DNA of 64,000 nucleotides from Bufo bufo. Taxonomy: Eukaryota > Chordata > Amphibia > Anura > Bufonidae. Position 1 is the first letter of the stretch; every line of letters starts with the position of its first letter. The stretch is from the NCBI RefSeq assembly GCF_905171765.1, contig NC_053392.1, positions 446,428,837 to 446,492,836 of the forward strand. Direction: 5' to 3'. Below are positions 33,751-44,540 of this stretch, one piece after another. Below the pieces are notes generated by a model. It worked only from the letters and a program-made list of their open reading frames with translations, was not told where the DNA came from and searched no databases. The translations under genes and the position numbers were made by a program.

Positions 33751-34430
33751 TATATAGGCGCTTTTATCTTGTTCACCGGCTGCACCTTTTAAACTTAATC
33801 TGTTATATCTGTTTATTGATTCAGTTACTCTACACTATGGCCAACAGTGACCTGGGCCCTCCAAAGGAACAGGTATTGGCAAGAAGGGTTGGTGGTAGCA
33901 GAAGCCGCAGCAACAGGCCAGAGCTGCCTCTGTCATCCAGTGGTTGTGTTTTGACCAACCATCCAGCTGTACTTGAATGGCTGACTTCCTCTTCAACAAC
34001 TTCTCCGGTGACAACGGATACATATAGCCAGGAATCAGTGGGTCCCTCTGACACTATGCTTAGTTGGCATGGCCCAGAAACTGCCTATGTGCCCTCACCT
34101 GTCCTGAACCTGAGCTTTTTGAGGACAGTCAGTAGTTACAGGACAACACAGACTTGGAGTAGAAGTCTGCTGCGGACTCTATTTGGAGTGCAACTACTGA
34201 TATGGGCAGTCGGGTGGAAGCACATGTTGCGGGAGGTCAGGAACGTACGCAAGAAACAGGTGAGGGTTACATTAGCTAGTTACAAACCAATGTAGATGTA
34301 GTCAATTACACATGGGAGCCGGGTGAAGAGAGGGTATCGTCATCACCAGGGGACGAGGGTGGAAGCGTTGCCATGAGACATTAGCGTGGAAGGAGTGGGA
34401 GATCTGGTGGAGGGATACATTTGATCATTG
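33748..34430 (+). pseudogene. hAT transposase N-terminal fragment
   Basis: ATG at 33837 opens MANSDLGPPKEQVLARR. PELPLSSSGCVLTNHPAVLE and PSDTMLSWHGPE match the hAT N-terminus at 22481 in wording and order, and an out-of-frame WEPGEE segment near 34315 corresponds to that near 23080. No BED finger or catalytic core follows, so the fragment is truncated. Confidence 0.75.
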
Positions 34431-35225
34431 GGACAGTGTTTCTGAAAACTGGTTTAAAATTAAAGAATATTGGAGAGAACGGGTGCAGGGGCAGTGTAGG
34501 GAGACTGTTTTGAGACTGTAGGAGACAGTAGGGAGACTGCAGGTTGAGTGTATTGCCGTGTGCAGCACGTTCTACTGTACCTACAACTCAGAGTTAATCC
34601 GATATGTTAGTGAAACAGTTATGTTGCTTCCGTATTCCAGGATAGTGTAATATTCCACCCTGTTGAACTGTGCAGTGGAGCCAATTTTTTCATAGAAAAT
34701 GCATTCTGTTAGCTGTTATGTTACATAGTATCAATATTAACCCACAGTTAAATATTTTGCCCTGTTCAATTGTGCAGTGGAGCGAAATTTATCATAGTGA
34801 ATGGCTTCTGTTAGCTGTTGTATAGTTACATAGCATCAGTATTAGACAACGATTAAAAGCTATATACACCTTTGGAAGCAATTGTTTATGATTGCATTTT
34901 ACTTATTTTTGGCTATAAATCATATTTTCAATTGGCCTTTATTAAAAATATTGAGCCATTCTGTTACAAAGGGTTAACTGTTTTTCTAACTGTCTAACTG
35001 GTATTTTCACTTTGTTGTTCAAATACTTTTTTTGAAATGATCCAATAAAAAGGACATTATATAACAACGCCGAAGTATATCAAGTTGCCAGGCATGGTAC
35101 AACATTGTATACATTAGAAAATTTCTGAATAAAATGTAAGAGTATGCATAACATATATGAGGGATACTCAAGATCATCGTACAGGAGAAGAATATGAAAA
35201 CATAAGACCGTACAGTTTGGTGAGT
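34431..35225. other. Unassigned AT-rich interval
   Basis: No gene or clear repeat recognised. A half-repeated phrase (TGTGCAGTGGAGC with CTTCTGTTAGCTGTT) occurs twice near 34670 and 34770. Confidence 0.3.
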
Positions 35226-35245
35226 GGGGGGGGGGGGGGGGGGGG
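35226..35245 (+). repeat. Poly(G) tract, 20 bases
   Basis: Uninterrupted G20; length is likely uncertain in the assembly. Confidence 0.9.
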
Positions 35246-35559
35246 AGAGGAGGGGAAGGTACTTCCTGGCACATTTTATCTCCCAAAAAGAAAAAAAACA
35301 GAAATTATAAGGTGAAAAGTCAGTCTTATGTTTGAACATCGACCAGAGCCAACCAATTGCGAAAGGCTTGCGAACCCTTAAATAGGATGCAAGGAGTCCA
35401 AATCTTAAGGTGTTTTTCAGTTACCCCCAGCGCAAACTGAGCAGACCCTCAGTTTGAGTAATGAACACTACTAAAGCTGGTGCTCAGTGGTTGCAAAATG
35501 CATGTATACTGATGGTGCGTTTGTGCAAAAATCTAAACTCACACTAACTGAAATAGATA

Positions 35560-35563
35560 TACA

Positions 35564-35612
<49 letters not shown>
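35560..35612. repeat. (TA)n microsatellite
   Basis: Runs of TATATA with one C interruption; further short TA runs at 35805-35850. Confidence 0.9.
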
Positions 35613-35614
<2 letters not shown>

Positions 35615-35639
35615 TAACTACCACTAACTGTATTTTTTT

Positions 35640-36234
35640 TTTCACACACAAAAAAAATTGAAAAAAAACAAACAAACTCAAAAATGTGCAGATGCTACTG
35701 AGCACACTACTGATTAGTGCTCTGCAGCACGCACACAGATCGTGTGTGCGTGCAAAAACTGTAGTATAAAACTTTACTACACTGGATAAAAATGTAACTT
35801 AGATCTATATATATATAGAAATATAGAACTATATATATATTTATATAAAGCCCTAACTACCAGTTCTTTTTTAACCCCAAAAAATATGAAAAATTGGCAA
35901 AAAAATCAGCCCAAATAATCCGCAGGTGCTAATCAGGCAGGTATGCACTGAAAAGCATTTGGCGGTCACAGCTTGCATGCAAAAAAAGTGATGCAAAGCT
36001 GGAAAATGGTAAAAAATCTAGATCTAGAACAGCTGCAAATGAAAAAAAAAAAAATCTGTGCAGTTATTCCAGATGTTGTTCTTCTTTCCAGCAGCAAAGG
36101 GGTTAAATTAGCAGTGGTTGTGCACCACAAGTCCCTGCAAGCCACAGCAGCACAGAAAGGCACAGAACCTCTCTACAAGCAGTCACCAGCTAGAATGGCT
36201 GCATGCAGGGAAGTTCTGCCTCTTCCTGTGCAGC
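35640..36234. other. piggyBac-like element interior, no gene seen
   Basis: A-rich and T-rich sequence without recognisable coding content. Confidence 0.35.
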
Positions 36235-36926
36235 TGTAATGGTCACGTCCACACACACACAGGGGAAAGGGTATTGACCACTGCGCTCCACCCTCACCCC
36301 TGGCCCTGCCTACTTGCCTCACGAGTCCTGATGACAGGGGACAACTGGACGGCAGTCCCTAACTTAGGATATCTGCAGGGAAGACAGACAAGACAAAATA
36401 CGGAACATGAACGGACCGGGTCAGAACCAAGAGAGCTACGCAGTACAACGGATTAAGCAAAGAATGGTCAGGAGAAGCCGGGGTCAAATACCAGGAGAGT
36501 AGCGAAGTACAAGAGGAGTCCTAAGAGAGTAGTCAGGTGGGAGCCGAGGTCACAATACCAGGATGGGTGCGCAGTACAGGAGGAGCAGGCAAAAGGATGG
36601 TCAGGGAACAGGATCAGGTAAGTATTCAGCAGTCCAACAAATAGCCAGGAACCTAGAAATTTACAGGCAACCTGTGGCCAGCAGGCTGCCTGTATTTATA
36701 GTGGGGAGTGAGGGTCATGTGACGTGGCCAGCGTCACATGACCGACAGGCCAACCAGTCGAGCACCGAGTGATCAGCTCGGCGCTCAAGGCAGACTAGGA
36801 GCAGGGAGCCACCCAGCCAGCAAAGCCGCCCTGGGAATGAGGTCAAGCACAAATCCTCATTCCCAAAACTAAGCAACAGGTCTGCGGGCAATGGGGGACC
36901 GAGTGCACCTTCGGAACCCCGTGACA
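36235..36926 (-). mobile_element. Solo LTR (692 bp) with GCAGC target duplication
   Basis: Bounded TGTAATGG...GTGACA, with identical 5-mers GCAGC at 36230-36234 and 36927-36931. On minus it starts TGTCACGGGG and has TATAAATACA near 36700, suggesting minus orientation. No internal region is present, consistent with LTR-LTR recombination. Confidence 0.9.
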
Positions 36927-37345
36927 GCAGCTAATAGTACTGCCATTGTCTGGAGCGCTATTCCAGCCAATCGCAGGGCTGGCAGATGACCCAAAACACT
37001 GGTGTCCCCTGCCTCACCTCGGATGTGACCGGTGCTGACTAGTTCAGCACCAGCCACCGTCCACTGACCTCCTGACCCTCCCCGCAGCTGCTGACAGCTT
37101 CCTGCGCTGCCATGTGACCGACACGTTGATCGGCCAATTGCAGCGCTTGGAGCTGCAGAGGGGTGGATCGGCACCATGCTGCTCTTTCCCAGCATAGCTG
37201 CCTGCCGGTAAGAGCAGCCATGGTGCAGAGATTCCACCCTGATCTTCCCCCAGAGCCCCGCAGACCTCGTGAAGTACATGTGCGTCATGGGTCTTTAAGT
37301 CCAGTCAAGATATGGCGTACATGTACGTCATGGGACCTTAAGGGG
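36927..37345. other. Right arm of the piggyBac-like element
   Basis: Ends with repeated GTACATGTACGTCATGGG-type sub-terminal sequence and the GGGACCTTAAGGGG terminus. Confidence 0.75.
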
Positions 37346-37482
37346 TTAATACTAAGTCCAGTGTGAACCATTTGGGAAAGGTAATTGTCTTTGGTTATTG
37401 CTAAGAACCTGTTTCCTTTATGAGATGTACAGGTTTCAGTTTCCCATTCTATATGTGGGTAGTTGATGTCCCCCATAATAAC
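37346..37482 (-). mobile_element. CR1-type LINE, fragment 2 (endonuclease middle)
   Basis: On minus reads VIMGDINYPHIEWETET and KGNRFLAITKDNYLSQMV, the GDxN block of the CR1 endonuclease. It connects to fragment 3 across an 8-bp duplication (ATAATAAC). Confidence 0.9.
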
Positions 37483-37999
37483 TAGTGTTGGGCACGAATA
37501 TTTGAATAGAGAATATTAATCGCGAATATCAGCACTTCAAGAATTCGCAAATATTTAGAATATAGTGATATCTATTCGTATTTTCGAATATTCTAGATTT
37601 TTTGTTCATCTGAACCCGTGATCCCTCCCTGCTTCTTGCTTGTGGGCCAATGAGAAGGCTGCAATATCTTTGTCTGAGCTTAGCAACATCCCTAGCAACC
37701 AATAGGAAAGTTATTAGCAGCCATTTTCTACAGTTTTTTTTAAAGTTCTGATAGAGAGAGAGCAGTGTCATAGATGTGCTCTGTGCTTTCTACTCATTAC
37801 ATTAGATAGATAGTTAGTTAGTTAGTTAGTTAGCTAATATATAATACAGAAAGGTAGTGGGAGATAGTCAGTGTAGGTTAGATCGTGATATACAGTGGAG
37901 TAGCTAGAAATGACTGGGCCCCACAGCAAATTCAGGGCCGTTTCTTTCAGAAGGGGTGCGCCGGCAGGGCACAGCAGGAGACAAGTGCTGCACTTCCAT

Positions 38000-38277
38000 T
38001 GTGGAAGCGCTCACTCATCTCCAAAGTCATCTCATCTGTATCGCCGTCCTCGGCCCGCCCGGTTGATTGCAAAATTGTGTAAAATAAAACTATTTGATAC
38101 ATATGAGGGACAGGACTCATCTCAGGTTAATTTGCATATGTATCAAATCGTTTTTTTTACACAATAAAAGCACACAGAGCTATGGGGACTGGGTATTGCG
38201 GATGTGCTAGCGGCCATCTAGCAACCCATGTCCTCAGCTCTATACACAAAATCCCGGTGACAGGTTTCCTTTAAAGG
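38000..38277 (+). mobile_element. Right half of a TTAA MITE
   Basis: ATGGGGACTGGGTATTGC and CCGGTGACAGGTTTCCTTTAA match the right arm of the MITE at 61796-62411. A related TTAA repeat (AAAGGGTTTCTATCACC) follows to about 38600. Confidence 0.75.
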
Positions 38278-39124
38278 GTTTCTATCACCTCGTTTTGACA
38301 TAATTAGCTATCAGACACTAGCGATCCGCTAGTGTCTGCTCTACCAAACAATGCTATTATAATACCTTTGTGTGCAGCCGTTTGCCTAAAAAACAAACTT
38401 TTATTGATATGCTAATTAGCCTCTAGGTGCTATGGGGCGTCTTTTCAGCGCCTAGAGGCTCGGTCTACTCACACAAAATGCTGCCCAGTGTGTCCCTCCA
38501 GCCCGCCCATCTCCTCTGGAATGCGATCCTCCCTCTGAGCCAACGGACTAATTCTCGCGTTTCTCTCGCCCTGAGAGAAATTTTACCTAGAAACTGCACT
38601 GAGCAAATTTTTAAAGGGGCAGGCAGGCGTCATACAGTGGCATTTGATTCTTTAACATACATGTGTTTTTACTGAACTATGACGTACATGATACGAAAAT
38701 GCAGTACTCCACATTCTTGTATCCTGCACAATCCGGTAAAAAAAAAGGATACTTTTTTTTTTTTTTACAATGAAACTCTACGGTGAACGGATGTCACTGT
38801 CATGGCATCAGTATGAGGCATCCGAATACGTTTTTTTGTATACGTTAAACGGATGGGAAAAACGTGATGTGAACCCAGCCTCAAATGTGGGCCAAAAATG
38901 TGATGTGAACTAGCGGTGCATTGTACAGTTGTTGAAAAAACCATACTCGCCTGCTCCCCGCCGCTCCGTGATCTTCCAGTCCCCATTCTGGCCTCATACT
39001 GGTGTCCCCAAGCTGCACATGGGTGCCGAGAGGAGTGTGACATCAGATGGATAGGGGGCCTAGAGGGCAGGGCATCAGATAAGTAGGGGGCCCACAGGAC
39101 AGGACTGGGGGGGGGGGGGCTTCT

Positions 39125-39700
39125 GAAAGGACAGCAGATGAATGCAGCTAGGGGGGGCAAAGGACAGCAGATGAATGCAGCTGGGGGGGGGGCAAAGGAC
39201 AGCAGATGAATGCAGCTGGGGGGGCAAAGGACAGCAGATGAATGCAGCTGGGGGGGGGCAAAGGACAGCAGATGAATGCAGCTAGGGGGGGCAAAGGACA
39301 GCAGATGAATGCAGCTGGGGGGGGCAAAGGACAGCAGATGAATGCAGCTGGGGGGGGGGGCAAAGGACAGCAGATGAATGCAGCTAGGGGGGGCAAAGGA
39401 CAGCAGATGAATGCAGCTGGGGGGGCAAAGGACAGCAGATGAATGCAACTGGGGGGGCAAAGGACAGCAGATGAATGCAGCTGGGGGGGCAAAGGACAGC
39501 ATATGAATGCAGCTGGGGGGGCGCTGGGGGGGCAAAGGACAGCAGATGAATGCAACTGGGGGGGCAAAGGACAGCAGATGAATGCAGCTGGGGGGGGCAA
39601 AGGACAGCAGATGAATGCAGCTGGGGGGGCAAAGGACACCAGATGAATGCAGCTGGGGGGGCAAAGGACAGCAGATGAATGCAGCTGGGGGGGGGGCTAC
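39125..39700 (+). repeat. G-rich minisatellite, about 31-bp unit, 17-18 copies
   Basis: Unit GGCAAAGGACAGCAGATGAA then TGCAGCT and a run of 6-10 G. Multiple frames on both strands remain open only because of the repeat. Confidence 0.95.
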
Positions 39701-40494
39701 ATGAGATACAGGACAGCTAGGGTTGGCAGGGATAAGCCTGGAACGTATGGGCTCCTGATAGTGACAGGCACAGCATCTTCTTTCTGCAGCACTTTGTCAC
39801 TATTCAGTTTCCCCTCTCCCGCCTGTTACTGCCGACTACAGAGCAGTCTCTGTAGCAGAAGCTGGGCTGTACTAATAGTTAGGAGAGGGAGGGGAGACAG
39901 GATCTCCGTGTAGCACACTGTACTGAGCCCTGGCTGCACTATTAAGCAGCCAGTCTCCTCTATTAATGGTCCGTGCTGATGGGCGGGGCTTAGCTCCCTG
40001 CTCTGCTCCGAGGACATTCTAAAGCAGCAGTGAAGTGAGTGTAGAGGGGGGTGTGGCCAGTCTGACTGTTTACTACTGCTCCGGGCCCCTTGTCAGCCCG
40101 GGCCCCGAAGCAGCTGCTTCCCCTGCTTCCTTGGTAGGTACGCCACTGGTGATATAGTATAGCTGATAGGTTCTGTTGTCCATACACACATGCTACAGAC
40201 ATAGTGTTGTGATGTCACAACAATCAGTAGTATGTAGTCAGACCTGCTAAAATGTGAAGTTTCACGTTTTGCGCCAAAATATGCTCATCATTAATTGCCG
40301 ATTAGCGCAATCGCAAATATATTTGAGCACTCTATCTGCATATAAAGCCATTTTTAATGTCCTGCCGTGCCAACCATTTCTCCAGTCTCAGGAAACTTAT
40401 AGCAGCTTGGAAAATGTAGCAAAAGTGACTCACGGCTGTATTTCACGCGCTTTACGCAAATATTACATTGTCGAATTTTGCAATCAACAAAATA

Positions 40495-42057
40495 CAGGGA
40501 GTGCAGAATTATTAGGCAAGTTGTATTTTTGAGGATTAATTTTATTATTGAACAACAACCATGTTCTCAATGAATTCAAAAAACTCATTAATATCAAAGC
40601 TGAATATTTTTGGAAGTAGTTTTTAGTTTGTTTTTAGTTTTAGCTATTTTAGGGGGATATCTGTGTGTGCAGGTGACTATTACTGTGCATAATTATTAGG
40701 CAACTTAACAAAAAACAAATATATACCCATTTCAATTATTTATTTTTACCAGTGAAACCAATATAACATCTCAACATTCACAAATATACATTTCTGACAT
40801 TCAAAAACAAAACAAAAACAAATCAGTGACCAATATAGCCACCTTTCTTTGCAAGGACACTCAAAAGCCTGCCATCCATGGATTCTGTCAGTGTTTTGAT
40901 CTGTTCACCATCAACATTGCGTGCAGCTGCAACCACAGCCTCCCAGACACTGTTCAGAGAGGTTTACTGTTTTCCCTCCTTGTAAATCTCACATTTGATG
41001 ATGGACCACAGGTTCTCAATGGGGTTTAGATCAGGTGAACAAGGAGGCCATGTCATTAGATTTTCTTCTTTTATACCCTTTCTTACCAGCCACGCTGTGG
41101 AGTACTTGGACGCGTGTGATGGAGCATTGTCCTGCATGAAAATCATGTTTTTCTTGAAGGATGCAGACTTCCTCCTGTACCACTGCTTGAAGAAGGTGTC
41201 TTCCAGAAACTGGCAGTAGGACTGGGAGTTGAGCTTGACTCCATCCTCAACCCGAAAAGGCCCCACAAGCTCATCTTTGATGATACCAGCCAAAGCCAGT
41301 ACTCCACCTCCACCTTGCTGGCGTCTGAGTTGGACTGGAGCTCTCTGCCCTTTACCAATCCAGCCACGGGCCCATCCATCTGGCCCATCAAGACTCACTC
41401 TCATTTCATCAGTCCATAAAACCTTAGAAAAATCAGTCTTGAGATATTTCTTGGCCCAGTCTTGACGTTTCAGCTTGTGTGTCTTGTTCAGTGGTGGTCG
41501 TCTTTCAGCCTTTCTTACCTTGGCCATGTCTCTGAGTATTGCACACCTTGTGCTTTTGGGCACTCCAGTGATGTTGCAGCTCTGAAATATGGCCAAACTG
41601 GTGGCAAGTGGCATCTTGGCAGCTGCACGCTTGACTTTTCTCAGTTCATGGGCAGTTATTTTGCGCCTTGGTTTTTCCACACGCTTCTTGCGACCCTGTT
41701 GACTATTTTGAATGAAACGCTTGATTGTTCGATGATCACGCTTCAGAAGCTTTGCAATTTTAAGAGTGCTGCATCCCTCTGCAAGATATCTCACTATTTT
41801 TGACTTTTCTGAGCCTGTCAAGTCCTTCTTTTGACCCATTTTGCCAAAGGAAAGGAAGTTGCCTAATAATTATGCACACCTGATATAGGGTGTTGATGTC
41901 ATTAGACCACACCCCTTCTCATTACAGAGATGCACATCACCTAATATGCTTAATTGGTAGTAGGCTTTCGAGCCTATACAGCTTGGAGTAAGACAACATG
42001 CATAAAGAGGATGATGTGGTCAAAATACTCATTTGCCTAATAATTCTGCACGCAGTG
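40495..42057 (-). mobile_element. Tc1/mariner DD37E element, copy 2 (1563 bp)
   Basis: Ends match copy 1 at 14206 and are flanked by TA (40493-40494, 42058-42059). It sits inside the hAT at 37483-42148. Confidence 0.95.
40823..41839 (-). pseudogene. DD37E Tc1-type transposase, copy 2 (one stop)
   Basis: ATG at 41839 opens MGQKKDLTGSEKSKIVRYLA, with a helix-turn-helix N-terminus (CSTLKIAKLLKRDHRTIKRF) that would bind the inverted repeats. Catalytic D144 (WTDE), D237 (MQDN) and E275 (PIEN) are all present with 37 residues between the last two. One TAA at 40964-40966 truncates the protein 47 codons before the natural stop at 40823. It is more complete than copy 1, and both diverged from one family. 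Confidence 0.92.
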
Positions 42058-42148
42058 TAATAGCGAATTTGCGAATATATGATGAATATTCTACAAAATA
42101 TTCCCAAAATATCGCAAATTCGAATATTGCCCCTGCCGCTCATCACTA

Positions 42149-42866
42149 ATAATAACGACCTCATGATTTGCCGCCTCATCTATTTTATTTAGTAGTAGAT
42201 TTTCTGTGGACTCTGGTATATTAGGTAACTTATAATAAACTCCTATCAGTATTTTATTATTGTTTTTGCCTCCATGTATCTCTACCCACAGTGACTCCAC
42301 ATGTTCACGTCCCTCACTTATATCTTCTCGGACTTTGGGCTTTAGACAGGACTTTACATCATGGCAAACCCCTCCCCCTCTCCGGTTTTGATGATCCTTT
42401 CTAAACAGACTGTAACCTTGTACATTAACCGCCCAGTCATAGCTATCATCCAGCCATGTCTCAGTTATTCCCACTATGTCATAGTCCTCCTCACACATCA
42501 CTAATTCCAGTTCCCCAGTTTTATTAGTCAGGCTTCTGGCATTAGTATACATACAATTGAGAGGTTTATGTATATTTTTTTATCCTACACCTTTCCTTCT
42601 AGAACTGTTCTAGTCCCTTTCTTCCTTTCCTTCCCCAGTTCCATTACGTTGCCTCAGGTCTCTATCTGCACTATCTTCTTCTCCTATATGTAATTCCCCC
42701 CCTAGTCCCTAGTTTAAACACTTCTCCAACCTTCTAGCCATTGTTTCCCCCAAAACAGCTCTACCTTCCCCATTGAGGTGCAGACCATCCCTACGATAAA
42801 GCCTGTAGCCGACAGACGTCGGCCCAGTTCTCCAGGAACCCAAACCCCTCCTTTCTACACCAGTTC
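42149..42866 (-). mobile_element. CR1-type LINE, fragment 3 (ORF1 end and endonuclease start)
   Basis: 42149-42552 on minus encodes MYTNARSLTNKTGELELV, DIVGITETWLDDS and NRRGGGVCHDV, the first motifs of the CR1 endonuclease. Upstream, near 42710-42800, RRDGLHLNGEGRAVLGET is the conserved end of CR1 ORF1 (an esterase-like domain), followed by a stop. Confidence 0.9.
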
Positions 42867-42870
42867 TTAA

Positions 42871-43601
42871 AGGGCTTCTGTCACCCCACTAAACTAATTT
42901 TTTTTTTCTTGGGTACTAATAATCCCTATACTGCGATATATCTATACATTATGTTATTAATCATTTTCGTTCAGTAGATAATGCAAAAAACATACTTTTA
43001 TAATATGCAAATTACCTGTCTACCAGCAAGTAGGGCGTCTACTTGCTGGTAGCAGCTGCAAAAAACCGCCCCCTCCTCCTGTTTATTGACAGGGCCATCC
43101 GCGATCTCCTCCTCCGACTGGCCCTGTCAGCATTTCAAAAATTGCGCGCCTGTGTTGATTCGGCGCAGGCGCTCTGAGATAAGGAGGCTCGCCTCCTCAG
43201 CACTCCCTCAGTGCGCCTGCGCTGATGACGTCACCGAAAGAGAAGACGTCATCGGCGCAGGCGCACTGAGGGAGTGCTGAGGAGGCGAGCCTCCTTCTCT
43301 CAGAGCGCCTGCGCCGTATCAAGACAGGCGCGCGATTTTTGAAATGCAGACATAGCCAGCCGGAGGAGGAGATCGCTGCTGACCCTGTCAATCAACAGGA
43401 GGAGGGGGCATTTTTTTGCGGCTGCTACTAGCAAGTAGCCGCCCTACTTGCTGGTAGACAGGTAATTTGCATATTATAAAAGTACGTTTTTTGCATTATC
43501 TACTGAACGAAAATGATTAATAACATAATGTATAGATATATCGCAGTATAGGGATTATAAGTACCCCAAAAAAAAGGAGTTTAGTGGGGTGACAGAAGCC
43601 T
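42871..43601. mobile_element. Palindromic TTAA MITE (731 bp) in CR1 ORF1
   Basis: AGGGCTTCTGTCACCCCACT mirrors AGTGGGGTGACAGAAGCC; TTAA flanks both sides (42867-42870, 43602-43605). Long paired arms include a GC-rich centre around 43240. Removing it restores the ORF1 frame. Confidence 0.93.
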
Positions 43602-43605
43602 TTAA

Positions 43606-43768
43606 GCGACTTGTTAACTTCCCTACTCTTCTTCTGCCTTTATTGTGAGGCTCGTGGTACAGGTAGTATTTTGGAAACACTACCTTTGAGGTCCTTGCCC
43701 TAAGCTTGTGACCAAAATCACTAAAATAATTTTTAAGGATGCTCAACATACCTCTAACTTTGTCATTG
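43606..43768 (-). mobile_element. CR1-type LINE, fragment 4 (ORF1)
   Basis: On minus: GHKLRARTSKVVFPKYYLYH and KGRRRVGKLTSRLK, typical CR1 ORF1 sequence, continuous with fragment 3 through the MITE target site. The right side ends at the minisatellite. Confidence 0.8.
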
Positions 43769-43770
43769 GG

Positions 43771-44430
43771 TATATAATGTATAGGGAGGGAGGACTGGAG
43801 AAGGGTATATAATGTATATAGAGGGTTTACTAGAGGAAGGTATATAGTGTATATAGAGGGAGGACTTGAGGAGGGTATATAGTGTATATAGAGGGAGGAC
43901 TGGAGGAGGTTATATAGTGTATATAGAGGGAGGGCTGGAGGAGGGTATATAATGTATATAGAGAGGACTGTAAGGGGTATATATAGAGATGACTGGAGGA
44001 GTGTATATAATGTATATAGAGGGAGGACTGGAGGAAGGTATATAATGTGCATAGAGGGAGGACTGGAGGGGGGTATATAGTGTTTATAGAGGAAGGACTG
44101 GAGAAGCGTATATTGTATATATAGAGGGAGGACTGGAGGAGGGTATGTAATGTATATAGAGACAACTGGAAGAGGTATATAATGTATATAGAGAGGACTC
44201 GAGGAGTGTATATAATGTATATAGAGGAAGGACTGGAGGAGGCATATAATGTATATCGAGGGAGGACTAGAGAAGTGTATATGGGGTATATAGTGGGAGG
44301 ACTGGAGAAGGGTTTATAGTGCATATGTAGGGATGACTGGAGGAGGGTATATAGTGTATATAGAGCGATGAATGGAGAAGGGTATATAATGTATATAGAG
44401 GGAGGACTGAAGAAAGTATATAGTGGGAGT
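43771..44430. repeat. Minisatellite, 30-40 bp units
   Basis: Units GGGAGGACTGGAGGAGGGTA with TATAATGTATATAGA. The same family forms the array at 48894-49590. Confidence 0.92.
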
Positions 44431-44540
44431 TTTATCAAACTGGTGTAAATTAGAACTGGCTTAGTTGCCCATAGCAACCAATCAGATTCCATCTTCTTCC
44501 AAAGGAGCTCTCAAAAATGAGAGGTGGAATCTGAAATATA
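44431..44540. mobile_element. Short repeat fragment
   Basis: TTGCCCATAGCAACCAATCA and flanks match a widespread frog repeat; too short to classify. Confidence 0.4.

Larger units (their letters stand above)
29236..37345 (-). mobile_element. piggyBac-like element, 8.1 kb, TTAA insertion
   Basis: Left end TTAA-CCCCTTAAGGACCC (29232) and right end GGGACCTTAAGGGG-TTAA (37346-37349) form inverted termini. Removing it leaves a single TTAA and restores the CR1 reading frame. It carries a damaged piggyBac transposase, a MITE, a hAT fragment and a solo LTR. Confidence 0.9.
37893..40148. mobile_element. Second hAT-like element with 8-bp TSD GTGATATA
   Basis: Ends CAGTGGAGTAGCTAG and (reverse) CAGTGGCGTACCTACC are inverted repeats. 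GTGATATA flanks it exactly (37885-37892, 40149-40156). It holds a TTAA-MITE fragment and a G-rich minisatellite. Confidence 0.9.
37483..42148. mobile_element. hAT element with perfect 8-bp TSD ATAATAAC
   Basis: TAGTGTTGGGCACGAATATT at the left and GCCGCTCATCACTA at the right, flanked by ATAATAAC (37475-37482 and 42149-42156). Removing it rejoins the CR1 frame. It carries a second hAT (37893-40148) and a DD37E Tc1 (40495-42057) and no transposase of its own. Confidence 0.93.

Noticed and set aside
38765..39664. A 299-codon minus-strand frame rich in LHSSAVLCPP repeats
   Set aside because: It is produced by the G-rich minisatellite; all phases are open.
43830..44492. Long minus-strand frames with SSLYIHYIPSS repeats, also at 48979-49689
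   Set aside because: They come from the TATA-rich minisatellite and change frame with unit length.
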